DNA from: Crotophaga sulcirostris
Lineage: Eukaryota; Chordata; Aves; Cuculiformes; Crotophagidae
Assembly: GCA_013397455.1 (NCBI GenBank)
Contig: VYZB01000116.1
Span: forward strand, 588,501-652,500
DNA length: 64,000 nucleotides
Direction of reading: 5' to 3'
Position 1 is the stretch's first letter, and every line of letters begins with the position of its first letter. A model generated the notes under the pieces. That model was not told where the DNA came from, searched no databases, and worked only from the letters and a program-made list of their open reading frames with translations. The translations under genes were made by a program, and so were the position numbers. Positions 23,760-35,752 of this stretch are shown here, piece after piece.

Positions 23760-26098
23760 GTTCCTGAATGTTATTCTTTCATCTTAGATAGCAGGGGAAG
23801 AGGTTGGTTGTTCTTCTCATTGTGAAGCATGTGTTAATCAGGGTCTCCTGTGCTTGGCATAGACATCCACAAAGTTTGTATTTGTTCCTTTGTATTGGCC
23901 TGGTAAGCTTGATACAGATTTGGTGCTTTCCTGCCTATCCTGCATACTTTAGTCTGAAATGTACTGATGACAAATTTGTAAATTTTGTCCCCAAACACTT
24001 CCACTGCTGTTGGAAATACACTTAACATTTACATTTAGTTATATATTTGTTTTTATTTTAAAGAGGTTTCCTTATTCAGAGAAAAACAATAAGCAAAACA
24101 GATTGCAGGAGCTGGTTATGCTTAGTCTCCAGTGCTCCAGTAACTATGTATTGCTGGCAAATTTGGAGGGTTACAAATAGCTGTCTTTCATGCTGAACTC
24201 CTTAGTTTTGGGGTATTACAGCTTCACTGTAAAATACTGACTTAGTTCCAGTGGTTGTAGAAGAGACACAAGTTAATTTTAGAACTTGTGATAAAGCAGA
24301 TTGATTAGTATCTTGGGGTAGTGAAAGCAAAAAGAGTGATGGGGTGTCATAACTCTGGAAGTCATCTGTGTCTAGCTCAGCTCAAGATGATGTCGTGTCT
24401 CGAGCCACTCTGTGATCACTGAAGGCTACAGAGATGGATTTTCCCTTTGTTGCCACGGGGAGTCATCTGGATCAACTCCAGACTAGAACTTGCTGGGCCT
24501 TTTTTGATCTCTGGCTGAGAATTTTTTCAGGCACACTGTAAATATGCTTCATTTTAGCAAGGCTTATCAGTAAAGTGCTGTGTTGAGGTTAATATTCCTG
24601 CGTAAGAGAAGGTTTCTTGCATTATTTGCATGCGAGTATTTTTATTTTGCTGTGATTGATGGTCAGCACTTAACTGTGTGTCTGACTGCCAGGTTGAATC
24701 CAGGCTTGTGAAGCATCTTTGGTTATGCAGTGCTGAATGTTTGAATGCTGAGCTGTCGGGTGCACTGCCAACCCTTAAAACACAAAGATTCAAATGATAC
24801 ACCTTCCTACTGGAGACAGTTCATAAGGAGTCCTGAGCTTGGGCCCTTGAGATAAATTGGACAGAGGAACAGTTAAATATGAAGTGGCATTATCCTGTGA
24901 AAACACTGTAGTTATCCGTCTTGGTCCAGTTCGTATGTGGAAGGGTAGTGGTGAGACTCTCCTAGGGTATGAACTATAACATCAGCATTTTGGCAACATT
25001 TGGACTCAGCCAGACTTTTATTTTCGCCTATTGTTGAAAACTTCAACATTGAAGAGAGACATAATTGCAAGAATACTATACTGGGATTATTCTAACAAAT
25101 GCCATTGGAGTTCAGATTCCTAACACCCATTCCCTAGGGACACATCAGTTCCTATCTTAATCTAGTCTCTAGGTTTTTTTAAAGCTGACTTTATTCTGTG
25201 TAAATAAAAAAAAAATAACAAACTGATTTTGAGGAAATGATGAGACCCTGTAGAACTGAGCAGAGTGCAGACCTTCTAAAACCGTGCTTTCAACATTTGC
25301 GCCAGGGATATCAAGTTGGGACTTTTTGACAGTCATCTAAATCTTGTTGTGTCCTTTGAGGCTTTTCTGCAGGAGTGCATGGTGTGTTCCTCCCTTTCTA
25401 CCCTCTAACCCCTCCCACAACTTCTTATTTCTACATGATTGTGCCTTGTTGGTTATAAAATAAATATACTCGCTCCAGAAGGCTCTGTGATGCAAAGAAC
25501 AGAGAACTGACCTCCCCATGGTGACAGAATTCCTAAATAAATAGTTCCTAGTGTGAGCAAAGAAGCTGGAGTAATGGTAGTTTAACCGTTAGGAAATATA
25601 TTCAAAGAGCTATCGGTTTTGGAAGAAAATTAGCTAAAAATAAGTCTGTCCCTTGGTTTAGAAGGGAAATACTTATCAGTTTTCCACCCCCCGTTATTTG
25701 ATATGAAATGTCTTATTGAATATTGAGAGGGGATTGTCATCAGCCAGGTATGCAACAAAAAGTACTTTTTCTACCCATTAAAACCACTTTTATAATCGTC
25801 CTATCACTTTCTAGTACTGAAAATAGCCTCCTTCCTGCAGAAGGATGGAGAGTGCTGCAATGTGAGATCTCAGTCACAGAAAATGTGTGCCTTTGTATTA
25901 AAGACAGCAGTAAAAGGATTTCTTCTGGGTGTTAAATATGTCAGCATTATATAGAGCCAGCAACCCACTTTGTTTTTAAATGTTTAAATAATTGTTCGTA
26001 TGCTGTGCTGCCTTGAAATATGATTAATTATACAAATCACAACTTGGTAAGAACCAAGCCATGAATGAAATACTATATTCAGGGGTTTGTTTTTCTGC

Positions 26099-26147
26099 CT
26101 TTTTTTAAATTTTGAGGTTTTTTTTTTATTTTATTTTTTTTTTTTTT
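26099..26147. repeat. T-rich low-complexity block
   Basis: About 50 bases of mostly T with a few A and G, ending in a run of T followed by AAATAGG. It lies just upstream of a GC-richer patch and could serve as a long pyrimidine tract, but no acceptor is tightly coupled to it. Confidence 0.75.
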
Positions 26148-27843
26148 AAATAGGCTGGCTGAGAGGCCAGCTGGCATTATTACAGAGTAATATGGGAGAG
26201 CTGTGAGCTTCGAGGAGGCACAGCATGACGGAAGGCAGCCAGAAGGATTAAGGTATCTTAGAACTTCTTTGCCTCAGGCTTAGTCTGGTGGCAGAGGGAA
26301 CGCATAATTCTCCTTATTTTATTTGTGGTGTGAGTGAGGGAAGAGATCGGAGTTTTGTCGCTGCTGTTTGCAGGTTGGGGGCAGTGGAGCTGGCGCTGGG
26401 CTGTCATGGAAGGGCAGACAGAAATAAAAAGAAGGATGTTTTAGGTCACCTTTTTCCTAAAGCTGCCCTGCTGTGGGTCTCTTGGCATGAAAGGATAGTG
26501 AACGGGGCGGATGGAATGGCAAAGGTCTCAGGGGAGGATTGGGAGTAATAAAAGCACTCACGGCTCGCACACACCACTTCAGTGTTAATGCTGGGTTGGC
26601 AGAACGCTGTGAATACTTTAAAATATTTTCACTGGACGTTCAGGGTCTACTGTTACCTCCTGTCTTGGACAAATGTCCCATTTAACCTGTAAGAGGATAG
26701 GCTACTTTTTATCTATGCCCGGTTTTATCTATAAGCAGCAAAAATACAGCAGTAGGCATTGATAGTTGAGTTACGTTTCTGTGGAAATTCAGGAGAGACA
26801 CTTATTTGTTTGGATTGAGGCTCAAACTCCCAACAATGCCAGTCTGCTTCAGGACTTGGTTTTATGAGTGTTGCAAGCTCCACTGATACCAACTTGTATG
26901 TATATATACACAAACTTGTATTTAAGGATGTCTATAGGTGTATATATCTTGAGTAAAAGCCCTCAAAGTTAACAATTTAAGAAGACCCAAACTCTAGTTC
27001 AGAGTTGTTCAGATTTATTTTAAGAATTTAGGTGTGAAGTTGACGGTATCACTTTAATACTTGCACTGACAGTATCTCTTAAATACTTCCCGTATTTGGT
27101 TTTAAAACATAAGTACTTGTGCCTCTTATCTTCTGCGGCCACTGTTCTAAGAAAGAAAATCAACAGTCTTTGTAGCTATTTTACTTTCAAGGTACTCAGC
27201 CCTCGTGCCCTAATCTCTCTCAGAAGGGATTGTAGGAAGTGAAGTGCTGACTTGCTGCCTGTATTTAAATCCTCTTTGAGAACTTTTAATCTTTTTTATT
27301 TAATATTTTTAAGTCTGTTTGCAGCACAACATTACTTACAACTGCAGGGACTTGGATTTTAGGAAGGCGAGCACAACCTGTTTCATGATGATTGAGATCT
27401 AGATGCGGGTGTATTGAGAAAGCCCTTGGGACAGAGGTTGGCTGGACTTCTGGACTTAGGAACGGCCGTTAAATACGCATGCATTCACCTTGTATAAAGC
27501 TGCTCCTACTTCTGGAAATGCCTCCTTTACAGCGGGTATGCCAAAAGGCTTAACACTGACATTACATAATATTGGGTTGACTAACATTATTGCCTTAGCT
27601 GGTCTGAAGTGGACTAAGCTAAATGCCACCCATTTGAATACTATTTACAAAAGTAATTTGAGAAAACTTAGTGACCCAACAGACAGTGGGCACATCTTGA
27701 GATGGTGGAAAATGAACGCAGTTGCAGAGGGACACTAATAATTCACATTTCTGACTTTGGAAATCCTTGATTTTTGCCTTAGCATGGTCAAATTTTGGAA
27801 GGAAATCTTTCATTTCTCCCATATTTCTGGGATATTCCTAATT

Positions 27844-27970
27844 CATACAGAATTATTTAGGTTTGAAAAGAACTTGAAGTTTCATAGAGTCCAACTGTAA
27901 ACCCAGCACTGCCAAGTGTACCACTAAACCATATCCCTAAGTACCACATCTACATGTCTTTTAAATCCAG
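27844..27970 (-). mobile_element. Old CR1 LINE 3'-end fragment
   Basis: The plus strand reads CATACAGAATTATTTAGGTT, then GAGTCCAACTGTAAACCCAG, then CCACTAAACCATATCCCTAA and CACATCTACATGTCTTTTAA. This is the reverse complement of a well-known CR1 3' tail type ('agcactgccaagtccaccactaaacc...'). Only about 125 bases remain and substitutions are frequent. It is a different subfamily from the copies at 14804 and 56007. Confidence 0.88.
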
Positions 27971-30625
27971 GTAAATCAGAGTCTTGAGTGTTTTATTAAA
28001 AATATTTGCTTGATTTCTAGGTTTTATGGAGGTTTTTGAGTTGTGGGTTGCTGTTTGGTTTTGCAATTAATTTCTGTTATGTGGAAAGAATATTTTCGCT
28101 GTTAGCACTTATGTACTTTACAGCTTCTTAATATTATATAAGCATCCCATAGCACAATTGACAGGTCAAAACCATAATGAGCAGCAGAGACTTTTATTAA
28201 TAAAACTTTCTGTTCATTAAATTGCCATAATTGGTGAAAGATGAGCTTACATCTTAGCAAGAGGGGGAAGAAAATTGCACCTGGCAAGATTAAAGCCTAG
28301 TCTGAAGTGAGTGTTGTCAAGATGGATTTGAAGAGGAAGGCGATGTTGTCACTGTGGCACTGTTAAATCTCTCTCCCAAAACAATTGCATGTAAAGCTCC
28401 ACCTATGTGGCTAATCATGTTTGCATTGTTAAACCTTTCCATAGCACAGCAGTGCTTGCGGTGTTGCTTTAGATTAGATTAGCTGCATACTGTGTTGAAT
28501 AGATAGCATTTTGAGTACCCATGTGTCAAATGATACAGCCAGTAAAAAAGTGACTATAGCAGCATCTTTTGTCCTCTTTTCTGCCTTATTCAAACCTGCA
28601 GGCCTGTCTACAGGAGGCTATTTAAACTCATTGGCGTCAACAGCTTAGTAGGGCTGATCAGAAAAGGTGATCTGAAAATACTTTTTGTCTCTTGGAGAGA
28701 GAGATTATTTTATTTATAGAAGAATATTAATTTTAAAAAGCAGCAGTACCCAAAATGTACTTTTTCTCTTACAAAGGGAGTGCATCAGTGTTGTTTTTTG
28801 CACAGCAATTTTGTAATCAAACCTTGGCTGTACAGTCTTGCATAGACTAAAATGTGGAAGTAAGTTATTAAAGAGAATAAATGGCTTTCTTATATAGATG
28901 CTTAGGTGCTAATTAAAGATGATTTGGGTTTTTTTGATCTAGACAGCAAGGGAGGTCATGCTGTATGAGAAAGGTGCTCCTCTGCTCATGTAGCAGTAGC
29001 ACGTGCTCCTGAGGGTGTCTTTCTCAGATGGCTGACATGGGGATGTCGCTATGTTTGCACACCTATCTTCAGAGCGTGTCTGGTATCTCTGCAGATTGTG
29101 GCTGCTTGTTGTTGTATAAAGGCAAAAATAAATATACAGTTGTGTCAGCATGCATTGCTGGTCAAAGTGAGTTTGCTTTCAAAGCAAACCTCTCTATGCT
29201 GCTTATTTTGGGGGTTGGGGGAAAACTTATTAAAATTAGTTTGGAGGAACATGCATCTGTTTAATAGCTCTTCTGACTGCTGCTCGGATGGACAACTGCC
29301 ACTGGTTTTTTTTTTTCTTAGTACGCTCAGTGTCATGACTCAGGCAAGCAGATACTCAATTATTAATGATTTATCTACAAAGAAAAATAATTAAAAGCAA
29401 ACCCAAAGCAATAGAGCACTTAATTAAGGGTTAGTGGTGGAGTTTCTGCTATCTCTTAATGGAAAGCTTCCAAGAACAATTTTACCTTCCAGAAAGAGTA
29501 CCTGCTTCAAGCCTGCCTGATTAAAAATTCTTCCCACGTAAACCAGAAGTTGGATCATACTTTTAGGCAGGCAAATAAACTTATTGATTAGACACTAATT
29601 GGAGTTCTGCATAGTGGAAAGGAGCCTGTACATATTTCAGAGACTTCACGTAGAGATTCGCGTTAGTGTTATATTGTAGATGATCCCAAGAGCAGCTTTA
29701 GGAGGCCTAAGGAATCTTTGTCCCAGAAATTAGTTAAGACCTTTTGGTCCTCTACATATTATGGCATCTATTGTTGCAATTTCTACTTATAAACTCCCTT
29801 GGGCATTTCAGCAAAGTCACCGTTAACTGTCCTTGCTGTAGTACCATGGTTTTTGCTGATGTCTGTCCCTTTTCCGAGTCTTCAAAACACGTCGCGAACT
29901 TTCCTCAAAATGGTGTCTTAAGTAGAATGGAGGTTTACTGAAAATGCAAGTTAGCAGTACTTGTAAGGTCAGATGTAAACTGCTCATGGAAGAGCTGTAT
30001 ATGCAGTGTGTGCAAACAGGTATGTTCATGTCTCCAAGAGGTTGGATCCAGGCTGGCACCTGCCTCCTGCCCTTCTTCCCTGAGCAGATCTCTCGGGATC
30101 CTCCAGTTCGGAGAACGCAAGCCCTACCAAGTCTTACAGCAATAAGACTTGCATGAATAACATGCTGTCTGAGTCTCAGGAATTAAGTGGTCTCTGTTCA
30201 TGGGGCCAGAATCCATGATCAGCTGCTTTAAAAAAAAAAAATAAACTCATTGCAGCTGAATTGAGTTTCCAAAGGTGTTTATTGCTTCACTTATCTCTTG
30301 CTTTCTGGTTTTGTGTGTTGCTGTAAGCTTGCTTCTTTCCTTCAATGTCTTCCTCTCTTCCTCAGTACCCTGTGTTTCTGTAGTGTGTTTTTCTTTCCAT
30401 GCTATGGTGTGGTGTAGACCAACCTCGTTTTGGCAGTCCTGTTGTCCTATTCACTTTCTATCTGTGAATATGTGCCTCTAGTTACTGAAGGTGCATGAAC
30501 AGCGAGCATGCCAAGTGTCTAAATGTAACTTCATAGCTTGAAATAAGGACTACAACCAGCAGGATGTGACCAACAACTCCTTTGCAACCAAATAAGTGAG
30601 TGTTGTGTTAAATGAAGTCACAGTG

Positions 30626-30687
30626 CTTTCTTTTCTTTTTTCTTTTTTTTTCTTTTCTTTTTCTTTTCTTTTTTTTTTCTTCTTCTT
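30626..30687. repeat. 62-base pure pyrimidine tract, (TTTTC)n-like
   Basis: Every base from 30626 to 30687 is C or T, with C spaced roughly every 5-9 bases (TTTTC/TTCTT motif), then continuing with single G interruptions to about 30698. It is low-complexity slippage-prone sequence. An extended homopurine-homopyrimidine tract can adopt triplex DNA when mirror-symmetric; the mirror symmetry here is partial. Confidence 0.85.
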
Positions 30688-31287
30688 GTCTTTGTCTTAA
30701 AGTACTGGCAGTTCCAGTCCTGGAGAGGTTTTGTTTTTTTTTTTCTCCATGATCCTCTGCATGCTGGGTTAGCTGACAGTAACTAACTCATCAGGTAAAT
30801 GATCTCAAGTCCTGTCCTCATGTCATTAGTCTGCCCCGTTTTTGTTTCGCTTTTTTCCTGTGCAGACATAATACGCCAGAGGAGGGCTTTAATTTAATTA
30901 CTTGGAAAGAAGAGTTGGTGAGTGGTCACTCAAGATCTTGCAGAGGGTTTTAACCTTCAACTCGTTAGCGTGGCTCAAGATGGAGTGATCAGTGAAAACG
31001 GAGCAGGAAGCCTTTTACAATCAGTGCAATCATCTGCTTTAATTATGTTACTTTATGTTCCCTATACAGAAGTAAGTAGCCAAAATTAAATTTTATAAGG
31101 AAGCTGTTAATGAATCTTAAGTCACTCAATTTCTGCCTTTTCAGTTAAATTAGAGATAATAAATAGCTGAAACCTTGGCAGTGTCTGTTCTAAAACTTGT
31201 CTCTGGCTGCATTGTGCTTCCTCAGAGAATTAATGAGCAGAAAAATTATTTGAACTGTAAGGTTTCTGTCCTTGCTGCTTGAGTTGT

Positions 31288-31327
31288 GTGGGTGTCAGAG
31301 GCTGGACGTGGGTGTCAGAGGCTGGAC
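31288..31327. repeat. Perfect 20-bp tandem duplication with a decayed third unit
   Basis: The unit GTGGGTGTCAGAGGCTGGAC occurs twice with no mismatch (31288-31307 and 31308-31327). It is followed by AGTGGTGTGGTGTCAGAG, a degenerate third copy. It is G/T-rich on the plus strand and is a small minisatellite seed. Confidence 0.9.
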
Positions 31328-32343
31328 AGTGGTGTGGTGTCAGAGAGAGAACAGCATTTCAGAGAGTCTGGGCTCCTCCTGCTTCGCGTCAGTGATGAAT
31401 TGGTAGCAGAAAGAACTGTAAAAATAATGCCTTAAGCGTTGTCCCTACCTGCAAGGTGATTTTGGCAGCAGGGTATCATGGCATTCATGTCCACGTTGCC
31501 TTTCTGATGCCTTGTTCCGTGTGTTCAGTTAATGAAGTTTTGTTTTCTCCTGAGGTGCAGTTACCCCCATCTCTTGGCACACACATGATTGGCTACTGCA
31601 GGTAGCAAAGCAAGCACCTTCCGAGCAGCTGGCTTGGAGGATGCGTTGCATTGGTTTTCCATAATATAAGATACCTTGATTTTTTTTAGTTTTTGCTTTT
31701 TACTCTAGCTATTCTTTGAAACTCAAGTATTGATCTAGTCAAAACTTGTCTGCTCTGAGCTTTTTGCAAACCACCTTTGATGGGAAAGCTGAACAGGGCT
31801 GTTCTTGCTGGTGTGTGTATCTCATTGACTAAAACGTGGCCCACTATTGAGAACAGCAAAGACTGATTCCTAACATACCTAATTATTTTGAAATAGCAGA
31901 TAAACAGCTCTTTATACTGACTTGACCAAAAATATTTTTGTTGGGCATTCATTTGTAAGCATGTGGCACTTTTGAGGTGTCTTCAAGCAAACATATTTTC
32001 TAAGTGCAACTGTATTGTTCATCATAGAGTTTTGAAAGGGGATTGTTGATTATTATACCCTTCAAATTACAAGGCAAGTTTTGGTCCATTTGAGAAAGTC
32101 ACGTGCATGACAAAGCAGTCCAGCTGCAAGCATGTGCTGTAGCTGCTCCTTTTCACATGTAGTGATGGTGTGTTATTTGGGCATTATTTTTGTCTCTGTT
32201 CCCGTTAATGGATGTTAGGAAGCTCAAGGAAAATATCATCTGCATTTTTAACCTTGCCGAACAGCCAGCCAACTCTGGAGCTCCTGATTAGTGCAAAATT
32301 TGATCAGAAACTGTGATTGAGAGTAGCAGCTTGTCACTGTGTG

Positions 32344-32365
32344 TGATTAATGACAGCTCCACCTG
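32344..32365 (+). promoter_or_regulatory. Composite PBX-HOX / MEIS-type motif with adjacent E-box
   Basis: TGATTAAT (32344-32351) matches the PBX-HOX consensus TGATNNAT. It overlaps by one base TGACAG (32351-32356), the MEIS/TGIF core. CACCTG (32360-32365), an E-box of the type bound by SNAI/ZEB and some bHLH factors, follows four bases later. Known HOX-PBX-MEIS enhancers use such closely spaced sites; whether this one is used is inference. The surrounding 250 bases look moderately GC-rich and lack repeats. Confidence 0.3.
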
Positions 32366-33799
32366 CCATGGAGCTTCCTAAGTGGTAACAGCAATCCGAA
32401 CAGGAGTGTCCTCTTCACTGAGTCGCAATTTAGGTTCCAGATTTATTTCCTTATCTCTCCACCCATCCCCCCTCAGAGAGTGTGAAGCTGAAATAAATGA
32501 TCAAAAATACCTGTAAAGATTTAGGATTCCAACAGCAAGTTGCTGGCTGTTGTGGTGAAACAGTGGCTCATGGAGTGGTATGGGTGTATTGGTAGTTTTA
32601 GTTTTGGGTACGTGGAAGAGGTAATTATGAGTGTGTCATTCTGCTCCCCAAATGGGTGCTCTAGTGCAAGATGCTGTGCAGAATTAGTTCAGGTGTGCTC
32701 CTCATGCCCAGGCAGGCAGTCCCACTGGCTGCCCAGGCTGCTCTGACCACATTTTTAGCCATTTTTCAGGCACTACCTCTCAATAAGAACTCTTACTGCT
32801 ATCTTATTTTCGCATTTATTTCTCAATATTTAAGTCAAAACTTAACACCTGCTCCCCAGCACTTCTCCCTGCTAAGCTCCTGTTTGGCCAAAACCTGCAA
32901 AGAATTAGGAGCAAGCCTGTATATTGTACCTGACTTGAGAGCAAACCAACCTGGTACCTGGAGACATAAAGGTACCTGGAAGATATTTCTCAGTAGTTGA
33001 TGATTTCTGCAGAAATGAAGTCTTGCGGATATACTTAGTCATCCTGATTGATCTCACTAATATTATTCTGGAGTGGAGTCTTTTACATTGCTAGTTGTGC
33101 AAACTACAGCCTAGATCATAGGGACCTGCCTGGGGAAAGTATGTATCTCTGTAATTGGCAAAGAAATTAAACCTCTACTAGAAATTATGAAAGTATCACT
33201 AGTGGTAAGTAATGTGCTTCAAAACTGCCTATCAGTGAGAGCCTGCTCCTGCTCCCTTGTTCTGATGCCTCAAGTAAACACTGTACATAAATAATACTTA
33301 CAGTTTTGTAGCTGACGGATCTCAAATAATAAAAATGCTTAAAATTTTTTTTTTCTCTGGCATTCAACACTTGGCTGCAGGTGGTTTGTCCTGGTAAAGC
33401 AGGCAATGGTCACGGTGATGCGCAGGATAGCAATAACCTCTCGTGGTAGGAAGCATAGGCAGGCTGGAGGAGGCCTGTAACAATGCTGGAGGTCCAGAAG
33501 AAGAGAATTTGAGAGATGGCAACGGTGGATGACGAGGGTGACTCGAACAGTTTCTAGCATTGATAGCCTTTCTTAAAATAAAAGCTGCTTGCATTCATGG
33601 CAGTGAGGGTGAAATTTGTCTCCCCTTACTTCAAACATCTGAGTTTAAACTCCTTGCTACAGGGTGCTTGCACAGTCAGGAGAAAGAAAGATTGTTCTCT
33701 GAATGTGCCTGGTTTTGAATATCATAGGCACTAAACTTAAGCTGGGGTTTGCTTCTCTCTTGGCCAATTTGTGCTTATAGCTTGTTCCTTTACTGTTAA

Positions 33800-34499
33800 C
33801 CTCAAGTTCAACAAAGCCAAGTGTAAGGTCCTGCACCTGGGTCAGGGCAGTCACCAGCACCAATACAGACTGGGGGATGAACTTGAGGACATTGGTAGAT
33901 AAAACATTGGACACAAAATGGTAGCTTGCACTTGCAGCGTAGAAAGTCAGTGTTATCTTGGGTCACATCAAAAGCAGCATGATTCGCCCCCTCTGCTCTG
34001 AGACTCCACCCAGAGTACTACGTTCAGCTCTGGAGTTCCCAGTACAAGACAGGCGTGGACCTGTTGGAGTGGGTCCAGAGGAGGGCCATGGAAATGATCA
34101 GAAGGATGAAACACCTCTGCTACGAAGAAAGGGTGAGAGAGTTGGGGTTGCTCAGCCTACACACGAGAAGGCTCTGGGAGACCTTATTGCAGCCATTCAA
34201 CGCTTAGAGAATGCTTACAAGAAAGATAGAGGCTTTTTACCAAGACTTGTAGTGACAGGACAAGGAGTAACAGTTTTAAACTGAAAGGGGGTGGGTTTAG
34301 ATTGGACAGAAAGGAATTTTTTATGGTGAGGGTGGTGAGACACTGGAACAGCTTGCCCAGAGAAATTATGGATACCCTATCATTGAAAGTATAAGGTCAG
34401 GCTGGATGAGGCTTTGAGCAACCTGATCTAGTCAGATGTCCCTGCCCATGGCAAGAGGTTGGACTAAGAGATCTTCCAGTGAAAACCATTCTAGGATGC
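33800..34499 (+). mobile_element. CR1 LINE fragment, end of RT ORF plus 3' tail (plus strand, ~700 bp)
   Basis: It starts at CTCAAGTTCAACAAAGCCAA followed by GTAAGGTCCTGCACCTGGGT, the CR1 reverse-transcriptase segment encoding a 'FNKAKCKVLHLG'-like motif. It continues through 'YRLGDE', 'YEERVRELGLLS' and 'FRLD...EFFMVRVVRHW' homologues, interrupted by several frameshifts and stop codons. It ends in the 3' tail 'AAAACCATTCTAGGATGC'. The enzyme copies the element's RNA into genomic DNA; this copy lacks the catalytic core and is dead. It is one of only two plus-strand copies in the window. Confidence 0.93.
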
Positions 34500-35557
34500 C
34501 CTGACAGTGAATGTGGGTGAGATGGATCCTGCCTCCTGTGCCAAGTCTGAGGATCCACCTCTTGGATAGCTTGTGCTTGTAGAGGTTCTCTGCCAGCCAG
34601 AGTCTTCATGCATGTGCTTAGATGGGTTTGGAGAAAACCACGTTGGTTCATGGTTGCACTGGGTGTGTGGCTGCTGCTGCATTCATTGCAAATTCAGCCT
34701 GAAATTTTCGTCTCTGGCTGCCTCTGTGCTTCTGCTTGTGCCCAGCAAGCCTCCTCGGTGCTCTCTGCTGCGTAAAAGCCTGACACTTTAAACAAAAATA
34801 TCAGTTTCCAGCACTTGCTGTTTTGAATGCAATAGGGGAGAGTGTGTGTGTAAATACTTTCTCTGGCTTGTGCCTCTGTCTGCAGTGTGAATTAACATCA
34901 GTGTTTTGTCTTCAAAAAAAATGTGAACACATTATGTTGTTACACGCCGGTATGACAGCCTAATAGGACCACTGTATCCAACTTTTCCCCTCTCTCTCTA
35001 CTTATTGCAGGAAATGCTATCAATTTAGCTAATGAGGAAGCCAAATACAGTAACTTGAAAGTCTTCGTATTTTGGCAGGCTGGTGTCTCTACAATGTATG
35101 GGCCTGTCTCTCCTGGTCCTTTGGTTTCAGGAGATGATACACTTGTTATTTCCATTTCCTACCCTTACCACAGAGTTTAAAGAGCAGCATCTCTAACAAT
35201 GCAAGCATAGAACGTAATGTCTGGAGAAATACTTGATCTGATTTGCCTTAAAATTTGTATTGGTGGGGAAGGAAATGCTAGAAGCTGTTTGGATGATAGG
35301 AACTTTCGTGGTGCTTTTATTTATAGCTTGGCATCACTAAGTATATATCTCATCCTTTGATTTCATGTGTTAAAGAAGTATTTCTGTCCCTAATTGAATT
35401 TGGGGCCTGTGGGGAGACTGTGGCTTGGCCCAGAATCCCACACTTCGGAAAAAGAGGCAACAACAACCTAGTCCTACTAAATCTTGGTCCTGTTCCCTAC
35501 AAAGCTGTTTGGAAACAGGAGACACAACTTTGAGTGTGCAGAGGAGCATGGCTTTTC
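34500..35557. other. Spacer between CR1 copies, with a strong acceptor-like site
   Basis: About 1 kb with no repeats recognised. A very good pyrimidine tract (CTTTTCCCCTCTCTCTCTAC) ends in TTGCAG at 35010, followed by one frame that stays open for 55 codons. No donor site or poly(A) signal makes this a complete exon. Confidence 0.5.
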
Positions 35558-35752
35558 CAGTATCCCAGTATTACAAGGTTGGAAAGGACCTCTGAGATCA
35601 TCGAGTCCAACCTATAACCCAACACGAACAACAACCCATCATCTAAACCATGGCACTGAGTGCCTCATCCAATCTCCTCTTAAACACCTCCAGGGTTGGT
35701 GACTCCACCACCTCCCCAGCAGCGCATTCCAATGGCCAATCACCCTTTGTTG
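35558..35752 (-). mobile_element. CR1 LINE 3'-end fragment (subfamily A, copy 1)
   Basis: The plus strand reads CAGTATCCCAGTATTACAAG, then GGTTGGAAAGGACCTCTGAG, ATCATCGAGTCCAACCTATA, through CACCTCCAGGGTTGGTGACT. This is the reverse complement of a CR1 3' end carrying degenerate ATACTGTG-type terminal octamers. It is very similar to the copies at 56007 and 62984. Roughly 195 bases are kept; the 5' part is missing. Confidence 0.93.

Larger units (their letters stand above)
18576..27843. other. Unassigned intron-like or intergenic DNA
   Basis: No transposon or gene is recognised in this 9 kb. Contents include a T16 run (23744-23759), a T-rich block (26099-26147) and a GC-richer patch at 26150-26550 with an open plus-strand frame. 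A homeodomain-type AT motif cluster (GCATTAATTAGATT) lies near 22658. An acceptor at about 23587 leads into a short open stretch ending at 23646. All are weak individually. Confidence 0.55.
27971..33799. other. Unassigned DNA with candidate conserved noncoding elements
   Basis: No gene is recognised. AT-rich blocks at about 28690-28900 and 29390-29660 look like conserved noncoding DNA (low CpG, many TAAT/ATTA cores), but conservation cannot be judged from one sequence. The block at 32220-32480 holds a composite homeodomain motif beside an E-box. Simple sequence includes a pyrimidine tract at 30626-30687, a 20-bp tandem repeat at 31288 and an A-run near 30229. Confidence 0.5.

Noticed and set aside
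31060..31080. CCTATACAG followed by AAGTAAGT as a ratchet splice point
   Set aside because: Two bases separate acceptor and donor, which does not match the CAG|GT layout of recursive splice sites.
33958..34284. 108-codon plus-strand open frame
   Set aside because: It lies wholly in the decayed CR1 element and is mostly out of the reverse-transcriptase frame.
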